Source: TMED27 sp050633165
GTDB lineage: Bacteria; Pseudomonadota; Alphaproteobacteria; Micavibrionales; Micavibrionaceae
DNA: 64,000 nt
Direction: 5' to 3'
Assembly: GCA_050633165.1 (NCBI GenBank)
Contig: JBOEFZ010000080.1
Location: 1 to 64,000, forward strand
The notes beneath the pieces are model-generated. The model ran no database searches. It was not told the DNA's origin and worked only from the letters and a program-made list of their open reading frames with translations. A program made the translations under genes and the position numbers. Shown here piece after piece: positions 48,302 to 56,595 of the stretch. The first letter of the stretch is position 1; every line of letters starts with the position of its first letter.

Positions 48302-49423
48302 ATGCGCCTTAAATCCTTTACCGCCGGAACTATGACTGAAGCCATGCAGATGGTGCGGGATTCGCTTGGGGAGGAGGCGGTGATTGTGGCGAGCCGCGAG
48401 GAAAAGCCGCGGGAGGGGCGGAAAGGTGGGGTTCGGGTGACGGCGGCGATTGACCCGTCTTATGAAGAGGCGCATCATGACGATATGTTTAATGATTCTC
48501 TTATGAGCGATAATTCCCCGACCTATGACGATGCGATGTTTTTGGATCGTGCGCAGGCCGAAACGCCTACGCCCAAGACTCAATCCGCGCGGACATGGTT
48601 GCAATATGATGACGAGAATGAAAGCGCTGCGATTGTGGAGGACATCACAGACGGCCTCCTGCGCCATGCCGTGTCCGAAGAGGTGATGGATCAGATTTTA
48701 TCCTGCGCCACCGTTGTCGGGATGGAGAGCGCGGATGAGGCGCTCACGGCGGCGATTGAGCATCTCTTCCCCTTTACCCCCCTGCCCCAATCCGCGCATT
48801 CAAAAGCGTTGATGATGGTGGGGCCGCCGGGTTCGGGCAAAACGCTCGCGGTGGCGAAGATGGCGGCGCGGGGGGTTATGAATGGCCTGAATGTCGGGGT
48901 TGTGTCTTGTGACACCATTCGCGCGGGCGGGATTGAGCAGCTGCGCGCCTTTACCGATCTCTTGCGCATTGATTTGCTGCAGGCGGATAATCCGAAAACG
49001 TTGAGCGCGGCGCTCGCATCCATGCGGGGCTATGACCAAATCCTCATCGATATGGCGGGGATTAACCCCTTTGATGCGGATGATGTCAAAACCCTCGCGC
49101 GGATGATCGGGGCGGAGGATGTTGATCCGCTGCTTGTCCTGCCCGCCGGTATTGATGCGGAGGAGAGCGGCGAGACAGCGCGCGTATTCTCCACCATTGG
49201 CGTTGAAACGATGATCCCGACGCGGATTGATATTGCGCGGCGGATTGGCGGGCTTCTCTCGGCGGCGCATCAGGGGCATTTGAGCTTTGCCGATATGTCG
49301 AACACGCCAAAAGTGGCAAATGGCTTGCAAGCTCTATCGCCTGAAAGCATGGCGCGGTTAATTTTGCCCAGCGCCTTTCGCAAAAATACGGAAGAATTGA
49401 GAAAGCAGCGCATAAGAGCGTGA
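48302..49423 (+). CDS. flhF: Flagellar GTPase FlhF
   Basis: 373 residues, an SRP-type GTPase that sets the place of flagellum assembly at the cell pole. The N-terminal part (MRLKSFTAGTMTEAMQMVRD, SLGEEAVIVASREE) is typical. The G domain has the P-loop VGPPGSGKTLAVAKMAARG near 180, DTIRAGGIEQLRAF, and an ILIDMAGINPF strand where DTAGR would be usual in many FlhF. It stands before flhG in the same direction. Confidence 0.94.
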   Translation: MRLKSFTAGTMTEAMQMVRDSLGEEAVIVASREEKPREGRKGGVRVTAAIDPSYEEAHHDDMFNDSLMSDNSPTYDDAMFLDRAQAETPTPKTQSARTWLQYDDENESAAIVEDITDGLLRHAVSEEVMDQILSCATVVGMESADEALTAAIEHLFPFTPLPQSAHSKALMMVGPPGSGKTLAVAKMAARGVMNGLNVGVVSCDTIRAGGIEQLRAFTDLLRIDLLQADNPKTLSAALASMRGYDQILIDMAGINPFDADDVKTLARMIGAEDVDPLLVLPAGIDAEESGETARVFSTIGVETMIPTRIDIARRIGGLLSAAHQGHLSFADMSNTPKVANGLQALSPESMARLILPSAFRKNTEELRKQRIRA

Positions 49424-49468
49424 AGAAGGCCTTGAGGAATTTTCAAAAATACGGATAATGATACCATC

Positions 49469-50293
49469 ATGATTGATACACCCACCAAATCCAAACCTAC
49501 CGCGCCGGCCTTTCGTAAGGGCACGAATATTGTTGCCGTGGCCAGTGGTAAGGGCGGCGTGGGGAAGACTTGGTTTTCCATTACGCTTGCCCATGCGTTG
49601 ACGCGGATGGGAAAGCGGGTTTTGCTATTTGACGGTGATTTGGGCTTGGCGAATGTGGATGTTCAGCTTGGCCTTATGCCGAAACGGGATTTGAATGATG
49701 TTATTCGCGGGCGCTTGTCCCTTGATAAGGTTGTGCAGCGGTTTGAGGATGGCGGGTTTGATATCATCGCGGGGCGGAGCGGGCAGGCTTCGCTCTCCGC
49801 GCTGCCGAGCCAGCGATTGGGGATGCTGCGGGACCAATTGCTTGAGGTTGCGGCGAGTTACGATGTGGTAATTTGTGATTTGGGCGCGGGGGTTGACCGG
49901 ACGGTGCGGATGCTCGCGGCAACGGCGACGCGCACGGCGCTGATTACGACGGATGAGCCGACCTCGCTCACCGATGCTTATGCGTTTATTAAGCTCGGGA
50001 ATGCCGCCGGCATGTCGAAAAATATTTCCGTTGTGGTGAATATGGCGTCCTCGGAGATAGAGGGCGAGAAGACGTATAAGACGTTGCTTAAGGCGTGTTC
50101 GAATTTCTTACGGCTTAAGCCGCCTTTGGCGGGGATGATCAAGGTTGATCCAAAAGTAAAGGACAGCATTCGCCACCAAACTCCCCTTCTCACACGCTCC
50201 CCCAACAGCCAAGCTGCGATGGATGTAGAAGACATTGCCAAGGATATCTGGGCAAACCTGCGTGAAGAGCAACGTGCTATGGCTGCGCAATAA
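49469..50293 (+). CDS. flhG: MinD-like ATPase FlhG
   Basis: 274 residues with the deviant Walker A ASGKGGVGKTWFSITLAHAL near residue 30, then LLFDGDLGLANVDVQLGL and the DEPTSLTDAYAFIKLGNAAG segment. It counteracts FlhF to limit flagellar number. It lies 45 bases after flhF and 20 bases before the prepilin-like gene, so the three may be co-transcribed. Confidence 0.93.
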   Translation: MIDTPTKSKPTAPAFRKGTNIVAVASGKGGVGKTWFSITLAHALTRMGKRVLLFDGDLGLANVDVQLGLMPKRDLNDVIRGRLSLDKVVQRFEDGGFDIIAGRSGQASLSALPSQRLGMLRDQLLEVAASYDVVICDLGAGVDRTVRMLAATATRTALITTDEPTSLTDAYAFIKLGNAAGMSKNISVVVNMASSEIEGEKTYKTLLKACSNFLRLKPPLAGMIKVDPKVKDSIRHQTPLLTRSPNSQAAMDVEDIAKDIWANLREEQRAMAAQ

Positions 50294-50313
50294 CTTAAAG
50301 GATAGAGATAAAA

Positions 50314-51045
50314 ATGAAAAAATCGCAGCAAACAGGTTTTACCTTAGTTGAACTTGCCGTTGCGATGGTCATTATCGGCTTGCTGGTTGGCGGGGTTCTT
50401 AAAGGGCAAGAGCTTATTGCAAATGCCAAAATAACAAGAACGGTAAAAGACGTACAAGGCTATACGGCTGCGTTTTATGGGTTTTACGATAAATATCGCG
50501 CCTACGCAGGCGATATGCAAAATGCGCAACAGCGCGTTCCAGACTGCTCCGGCAGCTGTGTAAACGGGAATGGCGATTCCATTATTGGTGAAAGCTCCCC
50601 TAACACTACCGATTTCTTTCACACAGACATGACAGAAAATCTTTTATTTTGGAAGCAGCTGGCTTTATCTGGCTTTATATCCGGAATTGACACCACGGCA
50701 AATCCGTCAGCGGCGCCGGAGTGGAAGGCCAGCAACCCTGCAGCAGATATTGGCGGCGGGTTTCATATTCTACATATTAGCAACCCTCGCTTTTCTGATG
50801 TTATAACCCGCCACAGCTTCATGCTCACAGATCAAACTGTTGCTGGACCATACACGGAGGTCGCCTCTATAGCCGTTTCTACAGCACATGCTATAGATGC
50901 AAAAATGGATGATGGCCTGCCAAACACCGGAACAGTTAGAGGAGAGTACCTCAACACGGGTTGTGACAGTAGCAACGCAGCAGACGCCCCGTATGCTTTA
51001 CACTCCAGCAATGGACGTTGCTTCTTACAATTTGCAATACGATAG
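50314..51045 (+). CDS. Prepilin-like protein with type IV N-methylation motif
   Basis: 243 residues. The leader MKKSQQTG precedes FTLVELAVAMVIIGLLVGG with Glu at mature position 5. The polar domain contains Cys pairs and a Gly/Asn-rich turn (SGSCVNGNGDSIIGES). It is paralogous to the 9125 gene: the shared VLKGQ follows the helix and each has FYD-(R/K)-(Y/F)-RAY. It lies directly after flhG with a good ribosome-binding site (AAAGGATAGAG), suggesting co-expression with flagellar genes. No pilin assembly machinery is nearby. Confidence 0.85.
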   Translation: MKKSQQTGFTLVELAVAMVIIGLLVGGVLKGQELIANAKITRTVKDVQGYTAAFYGFYDKYRAYAGDMQNAQQRVPDCSGSCVNGNGDSIIGESSPNTTDFFHTDMTENLLFWKQLALSGFISGIDTTANPSAAPEWKASNPAADIGGGFHILHISNPRFSDVITRHSFMLTDQTVAGPYTEVASIAVSTAHAIDAKMDDGLPNTGTVRGEYLNTGCDSSNAADAPYALHSSNGRCFLQFAIR

Positions 51046-51181
51046 AACACACATGGAAAGTTATGCGCGATGATAAGCGTTTAGTTTTCTCTTAAAACAC
51101 ACTTCATTCCGTGTGGCCTACATTACAGCGACAAGGCGCGGCAGGGATGACGCTTTCATGTTTGTGCTTTATAGTCATTTC

Positions 51182-53119
51182 ATGACCGTATTCATCACAG
51201 ACGATCTCACAGCTAACCGTAATCAGGCTACACCGAAACTTCAGGGAAATTTTGCGCTGGAAAGCTTGTCCGCGCGCATCGAGAACTTGCCGGAGGATTT
51301 GCGGGTGGTGGTGGCCGCGCGGCGGGAGGGGATTGCGAGTAAGTTGAATGCGACGCTTGAGCGAGTAGAGCAAGGGTTGCAACAAACGCTCAGCATCGCG
51401 GTGCAAAGTGCGTATGGCGAGATTGTTTTGCATACGGACGTTCCGCAGGGCGTTAAGCCGGAAGCATTTCAGGCGAGCTTGCCGCAAATTGGCGCGAAAG
51501 TGCAGCTTGAAATTTCGCCGCAAATTTTGGGCAATCCCGATACGCCCGTGACGTTTCACTACACGCCATCTTCCACGCCGGATGCGCCGCTTACGCGCAA
51601 TACCGAAACGCCGATTGATGTGCGGGTGGATGCGCCGCCGCCGGAATTATCGCTTGGGCGTGTGACGTTGCCCGAAGCGCCCGTGCGCCTCAGGCCGATT
51701 AGCACGCAAGAGGCGGTGCAGTATATTGCCGCTACGCCTGTTCCGCGCGATATTCCGGCGCAAATGACCGCGCTTCCCGCGCCTGCGCCAATTATCCACG
51801 ATGCGCCGGATACCCCGATTACCGTGCGCAAGGCGGTGGTTGAGGCTTTGCCGCGCTATAACAGCATTGCATTACCGCAAGCGGTTCCGGTGCGGGCGCA
51901 AGAAATAGCGCCGAGTGCGCCGCCGCCGGTTCAAACCACGATTGCGCCGCGTGTATTTGCGGCGGCGACGCTACCGCCTGTGCCTGTGCCTTCGCAAGGG
52001 GAAGAATCGCTCACAACGGCGCATGCTATCCATTCTAAAACCACACAAGCGCAAGTAATTGACAGTGCGCCGCCCCTACCCGCCCTCCGCGCCGTACAAG
52101 AACCAGCGGCGATTGCGGGACAGGTGCGCGTGCCAGATGCGCCGATCCAAATCCACGCGCAGATCGAGCCGCAATATGCCATTTCGCGCCCCGTGGAGAT
52201 TGTCGCGAAAACGCCGCAAGGCTTTCCGGTGGTGCAGATGGAACAAAGCCTGCCGCCATCCTCCTCCACCAATGCGCAGCCCGCCATCACGCAGCAGCAT
52301 TTTATCTTGCAAGCACCTGCGCCTGAGCTGCCCATTGGCAGCCGGCTTGAGCTTGTGCCGCAAAATGTGGGGGCGGAGAGCGCTCAAACCTTGACCAACC
52401 TGCCCACGACCGCCCTCCCCCAATGGCCGGTGATGGCAGAGATTGCGCAGGTCTTGCAATCCCTCACGCAAAGCCCCAGCCCCGAAACAGCAGCGATGGC
52501 GCAGCAAGCGGTGCAAAGCCTTGCCGCCGCGATGCCCGCGCCTAGCTCTCCGGCGCAATTCGGGGCGGCAACGTTGTTTTTTGTGGCGGCAGTGCGGGGG
52601 GGGGATTTGAGTAGCTGGCTCGGGGAGAAGACGGTGGAGCTGCTCCGTCGTGAGGGGCATGGGAATTTGCTAACGCGCCTAACGGGCGAAACGCCGGCGA
52701 TGGCGCGAACCGAAGGGGCGGGGCAAGATTGGCGCGCGCTCTCGATCCCGCTTTATTATGACGGGGAGATTTACAAAGCCGCCCTGCATTACAAGCATGA
52801 GCATGAGAGCGAGGGGGATGAAGCCATTGGCGGCATAAAGGCCACGCGCTTTGTCTTTGATTTGAAGTTTAACAGCGTCGGGAAAGTGCAATTGGACGGG
52901 TATTTTAAGGCCCCGAACACATCAAGCGATAAGCGCCTTGATTTGATCTTACGCAGCGAGCAGCATTTCAGCACGCGCATGCATCAAGAAATGCGCGGAT
53001 TATATAGCACCGCCCTCCGCGCAGCGGGCGTTACGGGCGAGCTATCCTTCCAAAACGCCGCGCAAGGGTGGGTTACGATTGAGGCGGCGAAGGCTGGATC
53101 TTTGGGGGTCGAGGCGTGA
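51182..53119 (+). CDS. Large proline-rich protein with FliK-like C-terminal domain
   Basis: About 645 residues. A central region of roughly 380 residues is rich in Ala, Pro, Gln and Thr with many A-P repeats, like a molecular ruler. The last 150 residues (WRALSIPLYYDGEIYKAALH, RFVFDLKFNSVGKVQLDGYF, HQEMRGLYSTALRAAGVTGE) resemble the FliK hook-length domain pattern without a close match. The start is uncertain: ATGs at 51113 and 51158 are in frame. A run of nine G lies inside it (52596-52604). It is convergent with fliJ. Confidence 0.7.
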   Translation: MTVFITDDLTANRNQATPKLQGNFALESLSARIENLPEDLRVVVAARREGIASKLNATLERVEQGLQQTLSIAVQSAYGEIVLHTDVPQGVKPEAFQASLPQIGAKVQLEISPQILGNPDTPVTFHYTPSSTPDAPLTRNTETPIDVRVDAPPPELSLGRVTLPEAPVRLRPISTQEAVQYIAATPVPRDIPAQMTALPAPAPIIHDAPDTPITVRKAVVEALPRYNSIALPQAVPVRAQEIAPSAPPPVQTTIAPRVFAAATLPPVPVPSQGEESLTTAHAIHSKTTQAQVIDSAPPLPALRAVQEPAAIAGQVRVPDAPIQIHAQIEPQYAISRPVEIVAKTPQGFPVVQMEQSLPPSSSTNAQPAITQQHFILQAPAPELPIGSRLELVPQNVGAESAQTLTNLPTTALPQWPVMAEIAQVLQSLTQSPSPETAAMAQQAVQSLAAAMPAPSSPAQFGAATLFFVAAVRGGDLSSWLGEKTVELLRREGHGNLLTRLTGETPAMARTEGAGQDWRALSIPLYYDGEIYKAALHYKHEHESEGDEAIGGIKATRFVFDLKFNSVGKVQLDGYFKAPNTSSDKRLDLILRSEQHFSTRMHQEMRGLYSTALRAAGVTGELSFQNAAQGWVTIEAAKAGSLGVEA

Positions 53120-53128
53120 TGTAGGTAT

Positions 53129-53178
53129 CGGGTGACGGGTGACGGTTAAAATTTCCGTCACCTGTCACCTGTCACCCG
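53129..53178. repeat. Inverted repeat of tandem GGTGAC units between convergent genes
   Basis: CGGGTGACGGGTGACGG (53129-53145) faces CCGTCACCTGTCACCTGTCA, ending CCCG at 53178. Two units face three. It fills the 63-base gap between the FliK-like gene and fliJ and could work as a two-way terminator. Confidence 0.7.
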
Positions 53179-53182
53179 TCCA

Positions 53183-53608
53183 CTAATCCTCCTGCCCCCG
53201 CCTAAACCCATCAATCGCGATTTCGTCTAGTTCATCGCTTTGTTTTTTGTCCTGTGCGGCTTGCTCTTCGGTTTCGCGTTTTTCTTGGGTGATTTCGAGT
53301 TTTTTGACCTCGGCGAAGACCTCGCGCATGTCTTCGCGGGCGGATTCGATGCGTTTATCGAGGGCGGAGATGACGGCGTCGATAATCGCAACCTTCTCCT
53401 TAACCCCTTCCAAATACGGGGAGAGGTAGGTGAGCATATCCACGCCCATATCCTTTGCCTTTTCAACCTCCTCATCGCGCTGGCGCAAGAGGGTTGCTTT
53501 CTCCTGCTCCTGCGCATCAAGATTTTCATACAATTCAGCAAGGAATTTTTGCTTTTCTTCCAAGGCATGGCGTTTGACGCGTATGAGGGCGTGAAGATCA
53601 GCCGCCAT
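53183..53608 (-). CDS. fliJ: Flagellar export chaperone FliJ
   Basis: 141 residues, a two-helix coiled coil (LHALIRVKRHALEEKQKFLA, ENLDAQEQEKATLLRQRDEE and the C-terminal VFAEVKKLEITQEKRETEEQ). FliJ is the stalk-like partner of FliI and FlhA. It overlaps fliI by 11 bases. Confidence 0.9.
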   Translation of the reverse strand: MAADLHALIRVKRHALEEKQKFLAELYENLDAQEQEKATLLRQRDEEVEKAKDMGVDMLTYLSPYLEGVKEKVAIIDAVISALDKRIESAREDMREVFAEVKKLEITQEKRETEEQAAQDKKQSDELDEIAIDGFRRGQED

Positions 53609-54965
53609 AGCCCATTCCTATAATCGCGGCTAGCCTTGCAAACCCCTCCTCAATCAAGGTTTTATCCTCTTTATGCTGGCTGAGGAATTCTTCTAGCTCG
53701 GGGTAGATCATGATCGCCTCATCCACATCGGGGTCGCTCCCACGGCGGTAAGCGCCGAGGCGGATTAGCTCGGCCATATTTTCATAGGTTGTTACGATTT
53801 TTTTGGCGCGTTTGATGATGGCGTTTTGCTCATCCGTTAAGGCTTTGGGCATTGAACGGCTCACGGATTTTAAGATATTAATCGCCGGATATCGCCCGCG
53901 GTCGGCGATTTCGCGTTCCATGACGATATGCCCGTCCACAATCCCGCGCACGGAATCGGAGATGGGTTCGTTATGATCGTCCCCTTCGACAAGGACGGAG
54001 AATAGGCCGGTGATGCTGCCCGCTTTTTGCCCATTGGGGCCTGCTTCGCCCGGTCCTGCGCGTTCTAACAATCTTGCCAATTCCCCGAATGTGGTGGGGG
54101 GGTAACCTTTGGAGGTTGGTGGTTCGCCTGCGCTGAGGCCTATCTCGCGCTGCGCCATGGCGAATCGTGTGACCGAATCGATGAGGCAGAGCACGTCCTT
54201 TCCCTGATCCCTGAAATATTCGGATATGGCGAGGGTCATGTAGGCCGCTTGGCGGCGCATCAATGCCGGTTCATCCCCCGTTGCCACGACAACGACGGAG
54301 CGAGCAAGCCCCTCCTCGCCCAGATCATCTTCGAGGAATTCTTGCACCTCCCTGCCCCGCTCGCCAACCAACCCGATCACGGAAACATCGGCGGCGGTGT
54401 AGCGCGCCATCATGGAGAGCAGCACCGATTTCCCCACGCCGGAGCCGGAGAAGATCCCCATGCGCTGCCCCTGACAGGTTGCGAGGAAGCTGTTGACCGC
54501 GCGAACGCCGAGGTCGAGTTGCGCGCCCATGCGGCTGCGGGAATGGGGGGGCGGGGGTTTGGCCTTTAATGGCATGGGATACCCGCCTTGGGGGAGTGGG
54601 CCTTTGCCGTCAATCGGCTCGCCCAGCGCATTAATGACCCGCCCGAGCCAGCGATCATCGGGCAGGATAACGGGTTTCGTATCGCGGATAATCGCCTTAC
54701 AGCCAAGGCCGATCCCCTCCAACATGCCAAAGGGCATGAGCAGCGCATGACCATCCTTAAACCCTACAACCTCACACGGAATGTCTTGCGATCCGTTCTT
54801 TTCGCCATGCGCGGGGCGGATGTGGCACATAGAGCCAATAGAGAGCGCCGCGCCAAAACCCGTGATCTCAATCAACAGACCAAGAATTTTCGTCACCTCA
54901 CCATAGACCTCCCGCTCGGGGATGGTGTGGATGGCGGCAATGGCTTTTTCGGATAGACGTTCCAT
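53598..54965 (-). CDS. fliI: Flagellum-specific export ATPase FliI
   Basis: 455 residues, of the F1-beta type. Walker A GIFSGSGVGKSVLLSMMARY, then SVIGLVGERGREVQEFLEDD, Walker B with CLIDSVTRFAMAQREIGLSA, and the C-terminal AELIRLGAYRRGSDPDVDEA are present. It energises flagellar protein export with FliH and FliJ. Order on the strand is fliI then fliJ. Confidence 0.98.
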   Translation of the reverse strand: MERLSEKAIAAIHTIPEREVYGEVTKILGLLIEITGFGAALSIGSMCHIRPAHGEKNGSQDIPCEVVGFKDGHALLMPFGMLEGIGLGCKAIIRDTKPVILPDDRWLGRVINALGEPIDGKGPLPQGGYPMPLKAKPPPPHSRSRMGAQLDLGVRAVNSFLATCQGQRMGIFSGSGVGKSVLLSMMARYTAADVSVIGLVGERGREVQEFLEDDLGEEGLARSVVVVATGDEPALMRRQAAYMTLAISEYFRDQGKDVLCLIDSVTRFAMAQREIGLSAGEPPTSKGYPPTTFGELARLLERAGPGEAGPNGQKAGSITGLFSVLVEGDDHNEPISDSVRGIVDGHIVMEREIADRGRYPAINILKSVSRSMPKALTDEQNAIIKRAKKIVTTYENMAELIRLGAYRRGSDPDVDEAIMIYPELEEFLSQHKEDKTLIEEGFARLAAIIGMGYGG

Positions 54966-54990
54966 GGTGGTCAGTATAATACAAGCCAGC

Positions 54991-55020
54991 CGTCATTGCA
55001 CGGCCTGTCCGTGCAATCTA
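54991..55020. repeat. Palindromic intergenic repeat, family A (TTGCACGG type)
   Basis: TTGCACGG (54996-55003) and CCGTGCAA (55009-55016) are preceded by CGTCA. Nearly identical to 14036-14061. It lies upstream of fliI. Confidence 0.75.
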
Positions 55021-55030
55021 TTTTCAATTT

Positions 55031-55104
55031 AGAAACCGCAGAGACGCAAAGAGCGCAGAGTTTTTTTACGCGAAGTTACGAAGAGGCGAAGGTGCGAAGT
55101 TTTT
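55031..55104. repeat. Family B repeat, tandem CGCAGAGACGC-type units
   Basis: AGAAACCGCAGAGACGCAAA followed by GAGCGCAGAG, then CGCGAAGTTACGAAGAGGCG with AAGGTGCGAAG. Tandem short units of a family B left arm and a shifted second copy; it lies between fliI and the next gene. Confidence 0.55.
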
Positions 55105-55125
55105 CTTGCGTTTGCGTTATGTATA

Positions 55126-55638
55126 ATGTATCCCTCTAACATGGAATACGCTATTGTAGTTGTCACAAAAGACCCAGACTTCTTTTCAATGGAACAGGTT
55201 TCTATCACTGAAAAGCCAGTTGACGGAACATCTCCACATGGAGATGGCTTGTCTGTCGAGACGGTAGCATCCATTATGGACATCCTTGATGAGGAGGGCA
55301 GCTTAGCCTACCCTCCTGATATTGTTATTTTTGATTTGGACTCCATATCTTCTTTTCTTGACGATGCAATGCCTACTGTTGCCGAGCCGCCAGACGAGCT
55401 ATCTAATAACTTATTGTTAGGCTTGTACGAACACATACCCAAAATTACTGAGTACGCTTTAATCACAACATGCGGAAGCGAAGCCAGACAAAGTGCTGAA
55501 ACACTAGAGGTTATGACGCCACATTTCCTTAAATCTAAAGGTGTCAACCTGATGCTTGATCATGTCTATGAATTTTTAAAACTAACTGAAGAAAACGCAC
55601 TTGCTTTAGACATTCCCCCTAACAATTCACTTCATTAA
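55126..55638 (+). CDS. Hypothetical protein, possibly a degenerate receiver domain
   Basis: 170 residues (165 if ATG 55141 is used). The order of segments, AIVVVTKDPDF, PPDIVIFDLDSISSF, TEYALITTCGS and KSKGVNLMLDHVYEFLKLTE, follows the beta-strand pattern of a receiver domain with a possible phospho-acceptor Asp in IFDLDS. The fit is loose and the acidic pocket is incomplete. It is A+T-rich and lies just upstream of ctrA on the same strand, before a TTAA-rich stretch. Function unknown. Confidence 0.6.
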   Translation: MYPSNMEYAIVVVTKDPDFFSMEQVSITEKPVDGTSPHGDGLSVETVASIMDILDEEGSLAYPPDIVIFDLDSISSFLDDAMPTVAEPPDELSNNLLLGLYEHIPKITEYALITTCGSEARQSAETLEVMTPHFLKSKGVNLMLDHVYEFLKLTEENALALDIPPNNSLH

Positions 55639-55700
55639 CCAAAATTACTATTTGTTAACGGCGTTAATATTTGTTAATATATTCGTTAATAAAGCTTAAC
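55635..55700. promoter_or_regulatory. TTAA-rich promoter region of ctrA
   Basis: Six TTAA tetramers lie at 55635, 55655, 55664, 55674, 55686 and 55696, with spacers of 5, 6, 8 and 6 between the last five. CtrA sites are TTAA-N7-TTAA, so none is exact, but the clustering suggests autoregulation by CtrA. It lies 122-190 bases before the ctrA ATG. Confidence 0.45.
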
Positions 55701-55821
55701 GTGAGGTGCGTTGGGCTGGGTGGTGTTTTTTGTTTTTTTCATAAAGCAAGACCTTACCCCCTCCCCCACCTCTCGGGACGAACAAACTGAACAGGCAGAA
55801 AAAGACAAAGGAAACAAAGAC

Positions 55822-56523
55822 ATGCGCGTACTTCTTGTTGAAGATGACACCTCCACCGCCAAATCGATTGAGCTTATGCTTAAATCTGAAGGATGCATTG
55901 TTGATACGACGGATTTGGGTGAAGACGGCTTGGAAATCGGGAAAATTTATGATTACGACATCATTATCCTCGACCTTATGTTACCGGATATGGATGGTTA
56001 TGACGTGCTCAAGGCGCTTCGTGATGCGAAGGTTGAGACGCCGGTTCTTATTCTCTCTGGTCTTACGGAATTGGATAATAAGATCAAGGGCTTAGGCTTT
56101 GGTGCGGATGATTACCTCACGAAGCCGTTTGATAAGCGTGAGTTGATTGCCCGCATTCAGGCCATCGTCCGCCGCAGCCAAGGGCACAGCCAGAGCATTA
56201 TCGAGACGGGCAAAATCAAGGTTAACCTTGATTCGCGTACGGTTGAGGTTGATGGCGCGCCGCTTCACCTGACGGGGAAAGAATACGGGATTATCGAGCT
56301 GCTGAGCTTGCGCAAGGGTTCGACCCTCACCAAAGAAATGTTCCTCAACCATCTTTATGGCGGTATGGATGAGCCGGAAGTGAAGATTATCGACGTGTTT
56401 GTGTGTAAATTGCGCAAAAAGCTTGAGGATGCAGCGGGCGGTATTAATTACATCGAAACCGTTTGGGGACGCGGATACGTTCTTCGCGATCCGGCGGGCA
56501 ATAAACAGGCCGCGAATGGTTAG
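55822..56523 (+). CDS. ctrA: Cell-cycle response regulator CtrA
   Basis: 233 residues: receiver domain with phospho-acceptor Asp51 (DYDIIILDLMLPDMDGYDVL) and Lys in DDYLTKPFDK, plus an OmpR-type winged helix (LTGKEYGIIELLSLRKGSTL, TKEMFLNHLYGGMDEPEVKI, VWGRGYVLRD). It is the end point of the CckA phosphorelay and controls division, DNA replication and early flagellar genes. The open frame reaches 55711, but the ATG at 55822 begins the conserved domain. A terminator follows at 56550. Confidence 0.97.
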   Translation: MRVLLVEDDTSTAKSIELMLKSEGCIVDTTDLGEDGLEIGKIYDYDIIILDLMLPDMDGYDVLKALRDAKVETPVLILSGLTELDNKIKGLGFGADDYLTKPFDKRELIARIQAIVRRSQGHSQSIIETGKIKVNLDSRTVEVDGAPLHLTGKEYGIIELLSLRKGSTLTKEMFLNHLYGGMDEPEVKIIDVFVCKLRKKLEDAAGGINYIETVWGRGYVLRDPAGNKQAANG

Positions 56524-56549
56524 TTAAAACCAACAGGTGACAAAGGAAC

Positions 56550-56578
56550 AGGGACGCAATAACATTGTGTCCCTTTCG
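56550..56578 (+). terminator. Intrinsic terminator after ctrA
   Basis: AGGGACGCAAT (56550-56560) pairs with ATTGTGTCCCT (56564-56574) at 10 of 11 positions with a 3-base loop, and TTTCGCATTTT follows. It ends just before the pgsA ribosome-binding site. Confidence 0.75.
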
Positions 56579-56595
56579 CATTTTAAGGAGCAAAT

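Noticed and set aside
54991..55020. Rho-independent terminator of fliI
   Set aside because: It is upstream of the fliI start on the minus strand and no T tract follows in either direction.
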